Origin: Gammaproteobacteria bacterium
Lineage (GTDB): Bacteria > Pseudomonadota > Gammaproteobacteria > Pseudomonadales > Cellvibrionaceae
Assembly (NCBI GenBank): GCA_021151625.1
Contig: JAGKWY010000019.1
Span: forward strand, 49,856 to 113,855
Reading direction: 5' to 3'
DNA: 64,000 nucleotides
The notes under the pieces: model-generated
Database searches by the model: none
What the model was told of the DNA's origin: nothing
The model's input: the letters and a program-made list of their open reading frames with translations, nothing else
Position numbers and translations under genes: made by a program
Shown here: one piece after another, positions 41,933 to 51,082 of the stretch
Layout of the letters: the number at the start of each line of letters is the position of its first letter
Numbering within the stretch: position 1 is the first letter of the stretch

Positions 41933-43357
41933 CTATTTACCCAACTGCGTATCCATCCATTGATACCTTTCACGCTGCCAGCGAATCATTTCCTTAACTT
42001 CTGCTTCATAGCTGCCAGTACCACCATGACTACCATGCCAGATCCAGGAGGCAAAATCAGTTACTGACCAGATGGAATAATTTTTTACTTGCTGTTTCTC
42101 TAACCAGGCTGCACGCGCATCGGCATAAATAAACAGCAATTCAAATTTGCCTTCCGCTTTCAGCGCTTTCCAACGCGCTTTCACTTTTGTCTCAAAGGCA
42201 GGGTCTTCAAACAAGCGTTTAAACCAGGCACTTTCGCGAATACGCCAGCCGTAGGTTTTATCGACATCAGCGTAGCCGGCATTACCAAATGCGAGGTCAA
42301 AATCCCACACAGGGCCAAAAAATAATTTTCCCCCGCGCTTTTTGTAAACATAGGCACTGGCTGTTGCACCATCCGGATTTTTAAACAGCTCATTAATAAT
42401 GTAATAGTTAACCACCGAATCAATATCAATATAGGCCGCATAACCCTTGGTTGTATCCTTGAAATCACTGCCAAATAAAGCGGATTCGGTATCGGCAAAA
42501 TATTTTGAAATATAGTCGCGCTGAGCTGACCAGGCAGGGTCCAGCAGCGTCTCAGGGCTCTGTAAACAGAAAGGGTCCATCCCATGGGTTGAATCAATAC
42601 AAAAATCTATTTTGCGATTTAGATTTTCACCATTCACACAAAACGAATCCCACGTATTTCCAATGCAAAAATTTTTGTGATAACGGAAATCAATTTCCAT
42701 TAAATAACCGCCAGTAATTTTCTCCGCATCGGTATCCGTCACTTTCATTTCCGGGATATTCACGCGGTCTTTTGCTACACGAATATGCTCCACCAATTGA
42801 TAAACGCCCTGATAAACACCATTCAAGTTCACCTCCACATACTGCGCGCGCGGGGTGTACTCCATGCCAAGGCTTTTGCTAAACATAAAAGTGATGTCAT
42901 TGCGCATCAGCGTTTTATCCGCGTAATTTGCCAACAACACCCAATGCTTACTGGCAGGCATTCCCATCAGCGACACAGAGTTGGTTAACTTCAAACGATA
43001 GGGCTTTTTCGGCCAGCTCCATGTAGAGTTGCCCCGCCCGCGAATCTCCATTGTTCCTGATACTTGCTCTACTCCTTCACCATTCAACGTGAATTGGCCG
43101 GTAATGTATTCCTCTTTGGAAACAATGGGCGCTGCACTATCAGTAGTCAGCGAAAGAGACGGTAATGTCTCTACCGTTCCTTTAGGAAAATCTGCTGGTA
43201 TTGCAAGGCTGCTGGAGCTGGAGGACAAAGCCACCTGAGATGAAATACTTGATTGAGTATTCCCGCCTTTACTATCACCACCGCCTGAACCTGATCCACC
43301 ACAAGCGCCAAGCACAAGTATCATAACAACTACATACATCCGCGTAACGACCGACAT
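41933..43357 (-). CDS. CotH-kinase family lipoprotein
   Basis: 474 residues; lipobox LGACGG followed by Gly/Ser-rich linkers. The CotH domain is recognisable: GEGVEQVSGTMEIRGRGNSTW, WPKKPYRLKL, KHWVLLANYADKTLMRNDITF, VEVNLNGVYQGVYQLVEHI and the metal-binding FFGPVWDFDLAFGN. CotH proteins are atypical secreted or surface protein kinases in spore formers; in cellulolytic bacteria relatives often accompany surface or adhesion proteins. Inserted between cysM and rlmD, which are adjacent in Pseudomonas. GGAG precedes the ATG. Kinase activity is not shown by sequence alone. Confidence 0.85.
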   Translation of the reverse strand: MSVVTRMYVVVMILVLGACGGSGSGGGDSKGGNTQSSISSQVALSSSSSSLAIPADFPKGTVETLPSLSLTTDSAAPIVSKEEYITGQFTLNGEGVEQVSGTMEIRGRGNSTWSWPKKPYRLKLTNSVSLMGMPASKHWVLLANYADKTLMRNDITFMFSKSLGMEYTPRAQYVEVNLNGVYQGVYQLVEHIRVAKDRVNIPEMKVTDTDAEKITGGYLMEIDFRYHKNFCIGNTWDSFCVNGENLNRKIDFCIDSTHGMDPFCLQSPETLLDPAWSAQRDYISKYFADTESALFGSDFKDTTKGYAAYIDIDSVVNYYIINELFKNPDGATASAYVYKKRGGKLFFGPVWDFDLAFGNAGYADVDKTYGWRIRESAWFKRLFEDPAFETKVKARWKALKAEGKFELLFIYADARAAWLEKQQVKNYSIWSVTDFASWIWHGSHGGTGSYEAEVKEMIRWQRERYQWMDTQLGK

Positions 43358-43409
43358 AAAAGCTCCTGCTTGTTTATTATTAGTTAAATTTTACCGTTGT
43401 ATTAATGGT

Positions 43410-44300
43410 TTAAACGTTAAATAAACCGGACGACAAATAGCGATCTCCGCGATCGCAAATAATCGCCACAATCACTGCGTTCTCTACTTGTTGGCTTAGC
43501 TCCAGCGCCGCTGCCACAGCACCGCCAGAAGAGACGCCGCAAAAAATACCTTCCTTGCGCGCGAGCTCACGCATGGTATCTTCGGCCAATCGCTGGGGCA
43601 TGCTCACTATGCCATCCACGCGGTCGCGCTCGTAAATTTTGGGAAGATAAGCTTCAGGCCAACGGCGAATCCCCGGAATCTGCGCCCCTTCTGACGGTTG
43701 CAAACCGATAATCTGAATCGCAGGATTTTTTTCCTTTAAATAGCGCGAAGTCCCCATGATAGTACCTGTAGTTCCCATGGAGCTGACAAAATGGGTAATG
43801 CGACCATTGGTTTGCTGCCAGATTTCCGGGCCAGTGGTGGTGTAATGGGCGAGTGGGTTGTCCGGATTGCCAAATTGATCCAGCACCTTACCCCTACCCT
43901 CGGCTTGCATTTGCAAAGCCAAATCACGGGCACCTTCCATTCCAGACTCTTTGGAAACCAAAATGAGTTCCGCACCATAAGCTGCCATAGATGCCTTGCG
44001 CTCGGCAGTAGAGTTATCAGGCATAATCAAAATCATGCGATAACCTTTAATCGCAGCGACCATTGCCAACGCAATTCCGGTATTGCCACTGGTCGCTTCA
44101 ATCAAGGTGTCGCCAGGCTGAATATCGCCACGCAGCTCTGCGCGTGTAATCATTGAAAGCGCTGGACGATCTTTGACCGACCCGGCCGGATTATTCCCCT
44201 CCAACTTGACCAAAACATTATTGCTGGTAGTGCCGGGTAACCGCTGCAACCGCACCAGTGGTGTATTACCGACATACGCGTCAATCGTGGGGAAATCCAT
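43410..44300 (-). CDS. cysM: Cysteine synthase B
   Basis: 296 residues from ATG 44300 (GAGG 6 nt upstream). PLP enzyme with KLEGNNPAGSVKDRPA (Schiff-base Lys), the EATSGNTGIALA phosphate-site loop, MGTTGTIMG, and the CysM-type GKVLDQFGNPDNPLAHYTTTGPEIW; C-terminal GIFCGVSSGGAVAAAL. It makes cysteine or S-sulfocysteine from O-acetylserine. The reading frame stays open upstream through a TGGC tetranucleotide repeat, giving a spurious QPASQPAS N-terminus. Confidence 0.95.
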   Translation of the reverse strand: MDFPTIDAYVGNTPLVRLQRLPGTTSNNVLVKLEGNNPAGSVKDRPALSMITRAELRGDIQPGDTLIEATSGNTGIALAMVAAIKGYRMILIMPDNSTAERKASMAAYGAELILVSKESGMEGARDLALQMQAEGRGKVLDQFGNPDNPLAHYTTTGPEIWQQTNGRITHFVSSMGTTGTIMGTSRYLKEKNPAIQIIGLQPSEGAQIPGIRRWPEAYLPKIYERDRVDGIVSMPQRLAEDTMRELARKEGIFCGVSSGGAVAAALELSQQVENAVIVAIICDRGDRYLSSGLFNV

Positions 44301-44323
44301 AAATGCCTCATGGGATATTCGAA

Positions 44324-44354
<31 letters not shown>

Positions 44355-44503
44355 TTGCGCTGGCGCGCGCGAGGCGGCTATTCTACCTGTGATCGCCCGC
44401 CCTGCGAACACCTGGCCCACATCCGTTGAGGACTTTATTCCCGCCAGTTAAGCAGTTAGTCATCAACAATTAATCAGAAGAACAAGGAACAAGGCCGCTT
44501 GCC

Positions 44504-47308
44504 ATGAATAAACGCAACAGTATCAAGTCCGATGTGTGGCGCCTGATTTTTATTCCCTCCATCAGCATCATTATTTTTATTGCGATCAGCCTTACCTATC
44601 TGTGCATTTCGCAAATTAATAAATTCATCGATTTGCGCGGCAGCATACTCGCACAGAAAACTGCACACTTGTTGCACAAACCTATATCAGACAACGATCG
44701 CGAGTTGACGCAGCATATTCTCGATGCCTCTCTGGAAGAGCCTTATATTCGTGCGATTCACGCCTACTACACCGATAAAGACCAAAGCTTCCATGCCGGC
44801 CCGCAATTTATGGAAACCCATGATACTGGCGAGCCCAATATGCAACAGCCATTGGAGCGCAAAACCTACCGTACCTTGCGCTTCTCCCATCCGCTGGTAA
44901 ACCTGGAAAATAAAAACCCTATCGGCTGGATAGAAATTGAATTGCTGGCAGCCCCCTATGCAGTGGTGCGTTACGAAGCAATTGTGCTAACTATTGCACT
45001 AACTACGTTGTGTTTGATCATCGGTACCTATTTTGCTATTTCACTTTATTACCGTATAACCGACCCACTCGACCATATTAAAAATGTGGTCCATGCATTG
45101 GCGCGCGGCCGATTGAATGAGCGAGTCGTGCAACAAAATTCCAACGAGTTTCTCGGGCTTGCGGAAGCAATCAACACCATGGCTGATTACATGGAGGCAG
45201 CACAAGCTGATATGCAAGGACATATCGATCACGCGATTGAAGACTTGCGCGAGACATTGGAGACCATCGAAATCCAGAACGTAGAACTGGACCTTGCGCG
45301 CAAGGAAGCACTTGAGGCAAGCCGGGTAAAATCAGAATTCCTCGCCAATACCAGCCATGAAATTCGCACACCATTAAATGGCATCCTCGGCTTTATTAAC
45401 CTTGCGTTAAAAACAGAACTGAATGAACAACAGCGTGAATATCTGGAAACCATTCGCGACTCGGCACAAAACCTGTTAACGGTCATTAATGGGATTCTCG
45501 ATTTTTCCAAAATTGAATCTGGCAAACTCACCCTGGATTATGCCCCCCTGCCGATTCGCCAGAGCATTGATGAAGTTCTGCATATATTGGCACCTGACGC
45601 CCATGAAAAAAATCTCGAACTGGTCAATTATGTAGAACCTGGTATCCCCAAAAATTTATTGGGCGATGCATTGCGTTTTAAACAAGTTCTATCCAATTTA
45701 TTAACCAATGCCATTAAATACAGCAACAGCGGCAACATAGTAGTGGATGTCAGTATCCTGCAGCGCCAGGAAACACAAATCACCTTGAAAATTTGTGTGA
45801 GTGACGAAGGAATAGGTCTCAGCCGCGAAGAGCAGGATCAATTATTTAGCCCGTTCAACCAGGCAGATACCTCCATCACCCGGGAACATGAAGGCACAGG
45901 TTTGGGACTTGCAATCTGTAAAGGGTTGGTGGAACGCATGCACGGTGAAATCGGCGTGGTCAGCGAACCGGAAAAAGGCTCCACCTTCTGGTTTACTGCA
46001 CGTATGGGTATCGACAAGCGCCAGCCGTCCCTCAGCCAACTTGCCAACCTGAGCGACTACCGTATTTTATTGTGCGGTGAAAACCCGGCATCATTAAAAC
46101 AAATTGATAACCTGTTGCACGAATGGAATGGCAACACCCAAAATATTCCTGCGATCCACGATTGCTTCCCGATACTGCGCAATGCGCGCAATGCCAACAA
46201 CAATTTTGATTTATTAATTTTGGATATTGCCCCGAGCGAGCGAAAAATTCCGCCGGTTCTGTTGAACAATCTCGCCGAACAGTTACACATGGAATTTAAT
46301 TGCACGCTTATCGCATGCTGCACACCAGCTCATCAGCGTTTGTTCCGCAATCATTCCGATAAGTCGCGCGCGCTATTTATTAATAAGCCTATTGCCTATG
46401 ACGCCTTACTGCAAACACTGGGACGCCAACTGGATTTGCACATCAAAGATATGCGCGAACAGGACGAGGATTTATTGCAACCGAGCATTTCTGTGTTGTT
46501 GGTCGATGACAACCCCGCGAACTTGCAACTTGCGTCAGAATTGTTGCGCGGTTTGAATACCCAGGTTACCCAGGCAAGCAATGGTCTTTTAGCTATTGAA
46601 GCCTGCAAGCAACATGAATTCGATGTGATTTTTATGGATATCCAAATGCCGGGGATGGATGGTATGGAAGCAACGCGTCATATTCGCACACTGGAAGAAG
46701 GTAAGCGACGCACACCTATCATTGCGTTAACAGCGCATACCATTACCGAACAAAAAGCGGAGCTGCTGATTGCAGGCATGGATGACTGTATCAGTAAACC
46801 GGTAAATGAAAACCAGTTGGCCCATATCATCAACCGCTGGAATAGTTTGTCGGGAAAGAAAGAAATTGTTATCCAGCCGGAAGAAAAACCCAGCGCCCCC
46901 GTGCGCGAAGCCATTCCAACAGAAGACCTGACCGGCTCGGTTGATATCCAACTCTGCCTCAAACTCGCCAACCATAAACCAGCACTGGCGCGCGATATGT
47001 TGAGCATGCTACTAGCAGGATTAGAAAGCGAGAAAGCACAAATTCAACAAGCACTGGCCGATGAAGAATATGAAGCGCTGGGGGAACTGATTCATCGACT
47101 CTATGGCAGCAGCTGCTATTGCGGTGTGCCGCGCTTGAAACACATCAGCGGGCTATTGGATAAATTATTCCAAAGTAAACAATTTGAACAGGCGCGCAGT
47201 GCCATGCCAGCACTCAACCACGCTTTGGATGACTTACTCAACTGGGGTAGGGATAAAAATCTCGACGCACTGTTCGGCCTGGAAGCCAGTGAAACACCAG
47301 CATCCTAG
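44504..47308 (+). CDS. gacS: Hybrid sensor histidine kinase GacS/BarA
   Basis: 934 residues, full GacS layout: a membrane segment (LIFIPSISIIIFIAISLTYLCI), a periplasmic sensor of about 130 residues, a second membrane segment (AIVLTIALTTLCLIIGTYFAISLYY), HAMP (RITDPLDHIKNVVHALARGRLNERV), a coiled coil, HisKA with His285 in NTSHEIRTPLNG, HATPase (NLLTNAIKYSNSG, SDEGIGLS, GTGLGLAI), a degenerate receiver, a receiver with Asp712 in FMDIQMPGMDG, and an Hpt domain with His864 in LIHRLYGSSCYCG. It would phosphorylate GacA and control the Rsm small RNAs. Its stop lies 2 nt from the recO stop, leaving no room for a terminator. Confidence 0.95.
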   Translation: MNKRNSIKSDVWRLIFIPSISIIIFIAISLTYLCISQINKFIDLRGSILAQKTAHLLHKPISDNDRELTQHILDASLEEPYIRAIHAYYTDKDQSFHAGPQFMETHDTGEPNMQQPLERKTYRTLRFSHPLVNLENKNPIGWIEIELLAAPYAVVRYEAIVLTIALTTLCLIIGTYFAISLYYRITDPLDHIKNVVHALARGRLNERVVQQNSNEFLGLAEAINTMADYMEAAQADMQGHIDHAIEDLRETLETIEIQNVELDLARKEALEASRVKSEFLANTSHEIRTPLNGILGFINLALKTELNEQQREYLETIRDSAQNLLTVINGILDFSKIESGKLTLDYAPLPIRQSIDEVLHILAPDAHEKNLELVNYVEPGIPKNLLGDALRFKQVLSNLLTNAIKYSNSGNIVVDVSILQRQETQITLKICVSDEGIGLSREEQDQLFSPFNQADTSITREHEGTGLGLAICKGLVERMHGEIGVVSEPEKGSTFWFTARMGIDKRQPSLSQLANLSDYRILLCGENPASLKQIDNLLHEWNGNTQNIPAIHDCFPILRNARNANNNFDLLILDIAPSERKIPPVLLNNLAEQLHMEFNCTLIACCTPAHQRLFRNHSDKSRALFINKPIAYDALLQTLGRQLDLHIKDMREQDEDLLQPSISVLLVDDNPANLQLASELLRGLNTQVTQASNGLLAIEACKQHEFDVIFMDIQMPGMDGMEATRHIRTLEEGKRRTPIIALTAHTITEQKAELLIAGMDDCISKPVNENQLAHIINRWNSLSGKKEIVIQPEEKPSAPVREAIPTEDLTGSVDIQLCLKLANHKPALARDMLSMLLAGLESEKAQIQQALADEEYEALGELIHRLYGSSCYCGVPRLKHISGLLDKLFQSKQFEQARSAMPALNHALDDLLNWGRDKNLDALFGLEASETPAS

Positions 47309-47310
47309 TG

Positions 47311-48018
47311 CTATTGATTGGCTTGCTTGAATAATTCGCGGCTGTGCAGTGGTTTGCTTCCCAGCAGAGGCCTCAGCATACGCCGCGTCAAGTACTTTGC
47401 TGCTTGCCGCGTTGCAGAAGAGGAATAATCCCCCTGCGCGATAGCCAACAACCATTCACCTTTAATTAGCAAATTTTCAGGGATATCCGGAGCCGCTGCA
47501 TAAAATCCTTCTTGTACATGACACTCATAAAATCCCTGCTCTTCAATTGCACAGCCGTTGCGTACATCCAGAGTAAAATCCAATGCGTAGCCAAGCTCTT
47601 CCAACAATCGCAACTCAAAACTGCGCAACAAGGGTTCAATATCCACCTGTAGCTGCAAAGCATCTACGCATTGCTCATAGGCATAAAATAATCCGTTATG
47701 CCTGTCCATCTCTGGCAACAGGCGCACCAACAACTCATTAAGATAGAACGCAGAATATAAATGATTGCCCTTGAGGCTAAGAAAATGGTTATCGGATTCA
47801 AAGCTGGTCAACAGTTTCATATCTGTTTTGCCTTGCCAGCAAACCAACAAACGACTAAACGGATTCAATAATTGGCGTTTGGGGGTTTTATTTTTACGTA
47901 CACCGCGCGCCACTGCTGTGACACGCCCGAAATCCGGTGTGAGTAAATCGACTAGTAAACTGGTATCGCGGTAGGGGCGCGTGTGCAATATGTAGGCTGG
48001 CTGCAGATCGACACGCAT
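47311..48018 (-). CDS. recO: DNA repair protein RecO
   Basis: 235 residues. N-terminal OB fold (PAYILHTRPYRDTSLLVDLLTPDFGRVTAVARGVRKNKTP) and helical C-terminus (LRSFELRLLEELGYALDF, MLRPLLGSKPLHSRELF). RecO loads RecA on SSB-coated DNA with RecR. Last gene of the lepA-lepB-DUF4845-rnc-era-recO block, 17 nt after era. The four-Cys zinc site of some RecO proteins is not evident. Confidence 0.95.
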   Translation of the reverse strand: MRVDLQPAYILHTRPYRDTSLLVDLLTPDFGRVTAVARGVRKNKTPKRQLLNPFSRLLVCWQGKTDMKLLTSFESDNHFLSLKGNHLYSAFYLNELLVRLLPEMDRHNGLFYAYEQCVDALQLQVDIEPLLRSFELRLLEELGYALDFTLDVRNGCAIEEQGFYECHVQEGFYAAAPDIPENLLIKGEWLLAIAQGDYSSSATRQAAKYLTRRMLRPLLGSKPLHSRELFKQANQ

Positions 48019-48035
48019 AAAGTTGCATTCAGAAA

Positions 48036-48953
48036 TTAAAAATCATTATAGCCAAGACTGCGTAGTGCGCGCTCGTCATCGGACCAACCAGACTTAACCT
48101 TTACCCAGAGTTTGAGCATGATTTTCATCTCAAACAATTTCTCCATATCGATACGCGCTTCAGTGCCGATCAATTTGATCCGCGCACCTTTATCGCCAAT
48201 CAGAATTTTTTTCTGCCCATCGCGCTCAACCAGAATCAAGGCAGATATATTAAGCAGATTACCTTCCTGTTTGAACTCTTCAATTTCCACTGCCATTTCA
48301 TAAGGCAGCTCATCACCCAACTGACGGGTAATTTTTTCGCGCACAATTTCGGCAGCCATAAAACGTGAGCTGCGATCAGTAATCTGATCTTCCGGATACA
48401 TATGTACCCCTTCCGGCAAGCGCTCAACAATCAGCTGCTCCAAACGCTCCAGATTATTATTGCGCAGGGCCGAAATAGGGACAATCTCTGCCACCTGTAA
48501 TTTTTCTGCCAACTGCTGCAAGTGCGGCAACAGGGTTTCTTTATCCTCAATTTGATCAACTTTGTTAACAGCGAGTATCACAGGGCTATTAATGTTCTGC
48601 AGTTTTTCTGCGACTGCCTCATCTTCTTCCGTCCAGATAAAACGATCCACTACAAACACCACTACATCCACATCTTTCATTGCCGTGGTAGCGGCACGGT
48701 TCATATAGCGGTTAATCGCTTTTTGCTGCCCCAGATGTAACCCTGGAGTATCGACGAAAATGATCTGGATATCGCCTTCTGTTTTAATCCCCACCACTGC
48801 ATTGCGTGTGGTCTGGGGTTTACGCGAAGTAATACTGATTTTCTGCCCAAGAATATGATTGAGCAAAGTTGATTTACCTACGTTAGGGCGCCCAACAATA
48901 GCTACATAGCCGCAACGGGTATCGGTGTTGTCAGTATCAGAATCAAAAGTCAT
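48036..48953 (-). CDS. era: GTPase Era
   Basis: 305 residues. G1 GRPNVGKSTLLN, G3 VDTPG, G4 NKVD, then a C-terminal KH domain (LVERDGQKKILIGDKGARIKLIGTEARIDMEKLFEMKIMLKLWVKVKSGWSDDE). It binds 16S rRNA near the anti-SD end during 30S assembly. The gene follows rnc after 60 nt. Confidence 0.98.
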   Translation of the reverse strand: MTFDSDTDNTDTRCGYVAIVGRPNVGKSTLLNHILGQKISITSRKPQTTRNAVVGIKTEGDIQIIFVDTPGLHLGQQKAINRYMNRAATTAMKDVDVVVFVVDRFIWTEEDEAVAEKLQNINSPVILAVNKVDQIEDKETLLPHLQQLAEKLQVAEIVPISALRNNNLERLEQLIVERLPEGVHMYPEDQITDRSSRFMAAEIVREKITRQLGDELPYEMAVEIEEFKQEGNLLNISALILVERDGQKKILIGDKGARIKLIGTEARIDMEKLFEMKIMLKLWVKVKSGWSDDERALRSLGYNDF

Positions 48954-49013
48954 AAAAAATGCTACGGAAAATAGAAGGAAAAGAATAAAAAAGGGTTTTA
49001 GCGCACAAGCAAG

Positions 49014-49694
49014 TTAGTCTAGTTTTAGCTGTTTAAGCATTAACAGTGCACACTGCTTTTCCGCTTCACGACGGCTGGAGGCGGAGGCTTGGGTTGGCTT
49101 TTTGGCTAACGCGACCCGGCATTCAATGGTAAAAACCTGGGCATGCCCTTCCCCGCCAATATTGATTACAGCATATTCAGGCAAAGGTTGACGTTGGGCT
49201 TGTAAATATTCCTGTAAACGCGACTTGGCATCCTTGGCGCTGGTATCAATACCTATGGCATCCAGGCGCGAAGCAAACCAGCTCAACACTCGCTCACGAC
49301 ATACATCCAGACCGCGCTCGGTATAAATCGCCCCGATAATTGCCTCAACACTGTCAGCAAGAATTGAATCTCGATTCCTGCCACCGGACTTCAATTCACC
49401 CTCGCCTAAAATCAGGTAGTCGCCTACTTCAAATTCACGAGCAAGCTCAGCGAGAGTCTCACCTTTTACCAATTGCGAGCGCAGACGGCTCAGCTGCCCT
49501 TCACGCGCATCCGCAAAACGGTTAAATAAGGCTTCACCGATAATAAAGTTTAAAATGGAATCGCCCAGAAACTCCAGACGCTCATTGTTAGTAGCACCAT
49601 GGCTGCGGTGGGTAAGCGCCAGTTGCAGCTGACGCTGGTTTTCAAATTGATAGCCAAGACGTTGTTCAAGGCGTTGATATTTAAGGCTTAGCAC
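49014..49694 (-). CDS. rnc: Ribonuclease III
   Basis: 226 residues. Signature NERLEFLGDSILNFIIGEALF, catalytic DSVEAIIGAIYTERG, and a C-terminal dsRNA-binding domain (DAKSRLQEYLQAQRQPLPEYAVINIGGEGHAQVFTIECRVA). The start is GTG 49694, 3 nt after the DUF4845 stop, so translation is probably coupled. It processes rRNA and some mRNAs. Confidence 0.98.
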   Translation of the reverse strand: MLSLKYQRLEQRLGYQFENQRQLQLALTHRSHGATNNERLEFLGDSILNFIIGEALFNRFADAREGQLSRLRSQLVKGETLAELAREFEVGDYLILGEGELKSGGRNRDSILADSVEAIIGAIYTERGLDVCRERVLSWFASRLDAIGIDTSAKDAKSRLQEYLQAQRQPLPEYAVINIGGEGHAQVFTIECRVALAKKPTQASASSRREAEKQCALLMLKQLKLD

Positions 49695-49697
49695 AGA

Positions 49698-50144
49698 TTA
49701 TTCAATTTTTTTGCTGTTGCGGGTATCAGGTGCGGGTCGGCAACAAACACTGGGGTGACGACTATCCAAATGATTATTAAATATAGCAACCAGATCAATG
49801 TTCCAAAAAAGATTGACTCTGGTTTCATAGTCAACCGTAACAAGCACCCACTCGCTTTCACGCTCAATTTTAATATTCTTGTTGGGACCTGCACTGCGCA
49901 CATTATTGACCATATAGAAATTATCCAGCTTCTTCTGAATTTCCTGATCACTCATTTCCTCCAGTTTGTCACCGGCAGAAACCAATGAGCGCAACGCAGA
50001 CTCAACATAACGATTCTCCGCATAAAGAGGTACCACCTTAAATGCGAACATCAGAAAAAAACCAGCCACAGCGAGAACCAGGGCCCACTGTATCATCCCC
50101 AGTCCACGCTGGTGTTTGATTGACTTCATTTGAACAGCTTTCAT
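49698..50144 (-). CDS. DUF4845 family membrane protein
   Basis: About 148 residues from ATG 50144 (GGAG upstream). A basic start (KHQRGLGM) precedes one membrane helix (IQWALVLAVAGFFLMFAFKVVPLYAENRYVE); then a small periplasmic domain ending ETRVNLFWNIDLVAIFNNHLDSR. The conserved position between lepB and rnc is seen in Pseudomonas and relatives. The pilin-like N-terminus suggests an assembly or envelope role; function unknown. Confidence 0.88.
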   Translation of the reverse strand: MKAVQMKSIKHQRGLGMIQWALVLAVAGFFLMFAFKVVPLYAENRYVESALRSLVSAGDKLEEMSDQEIQKKLDNFYMVNNVRSAGPNKNIKIERESEWVLVTVDYETRVNLFWNIDLVAIFNNHLDSRHPSVCCRPAPDTRNSKKIE

Positions 50145-50197
50145 CAATTTGGACTCCACAAGAGAAAATAAGACTGCTTTTACGCTAGCACAAAAAT

Positions 50198-51046
50198 CTA
50201 CTTGATAACGCCAACATGATCAAAAGAAGGCACACTGAAAAACTTATCCCAGTGCATCCACACCGCAAACGCTTTGCCAACAATAGCATCTTCAGATACC
50301 ACTCCCCAGTCGCGACTATCGAGGCTGTTATCGCGATTGTCGCCCATCATGAAATAGTGGCCCTCAGGCACTACCCAGGAACCGCGCACACTCAATGGGC
50401 CAGGCTGGAAATGTTTGAATGCGGTAAAGGTTTTATCATCGATAGTTTCTTTCACCATCCGCAGGTAAGGAGCACCGGCCGGCAATTCTGCCACCAGTTT
50501 TTCCTCGATAACCTTGCCGTTAATCGTCAGCACATGGTTGATATAGGAAATATGGTCACCGGGAACGCCAATTACACGCTTGATGTAATAGGTTGTTGGG
50601 GCATGCGGTGGAAAGAACACCATGACATCGCCACGCAGGGGTTTGCTAACCGGGATCAGCTGGGTATTGGTAATAGGCTCACGAATACCGTAGGCAAATT
50701 TATTCACCAGAATAAAATCGCCCACTTCCAGGGTGGGAATCATGGAGCCCGATGGAATCTGGAAAGGCTCAACCAAAAAAGAACGCAAAAAGAAAACAAT
50801 AAACAGTACCGGAAAAAAAGACTTCGCGTATTCAACCAATACCGGCTCACGTGCGGCGACACTTTTGGCATCTTCATAAGCCGTTTTTTGCTGTTCAGTC
50901 TCCAGTGCCATACCGGTGAATTGCTTGTCAACAGCGGCGACTTTTTCCTTGCGCGGGCGCGCTAACACCAAAGCATCAAATAACCACACCAGACCAGTTA
51001 CCAACACAGCCAAAGTGAGAATCAGCGGGAGATTAATACTGCTCAT
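50198..51046 (-). CDS. lepB: Signal peptidase I
   Basis: 282 residues from ATG 51046 (AAGGAAACTTG upstream). Membrane segments at the N-terminus (LILTLAVLVTGLVWLFDALVL and FFPVLFIVFFLRSFLVEPF), catalytic Ser in QIPSGSMIPTLEVGDFILVNKF, catalytic Lys in TTYYIKRVIGVPGD, and the box E GDNRDNSLDSRDWG. It cleaves signal peptides of exported proteins at the inner membrane. Confidence 0.98.
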   Translation of the reverse strand: MSSINLPLILTLAVLVTGLVWLFDALVLARPRKEKVAAVDKQFTGMALETEQQKTAYEDAKSVAAREPVLVEYAKSFFPVLFIVFFLRSFLVEPFQIPSGSMIPTLEVGDFILVNKFAYGIREPITNTQLIPVSKPLRGDVMVFFPPHAPTTYYIKRVIGVPGDHISYINHVLTINGKVIEEKLVAELPAGAPYLRMVKETIDDKTFTAFKHFQPGPLSVRGSWVVPEGHYFMMGDNRDNSLDSRDWGVVSEDAIVGKAFAVWMHWDKFFSVPSFDHVGVIK

Positions 51047-51082
51047 CAAGTTTCCTTAGGTTGTTATTTGTTGTAGATGTTA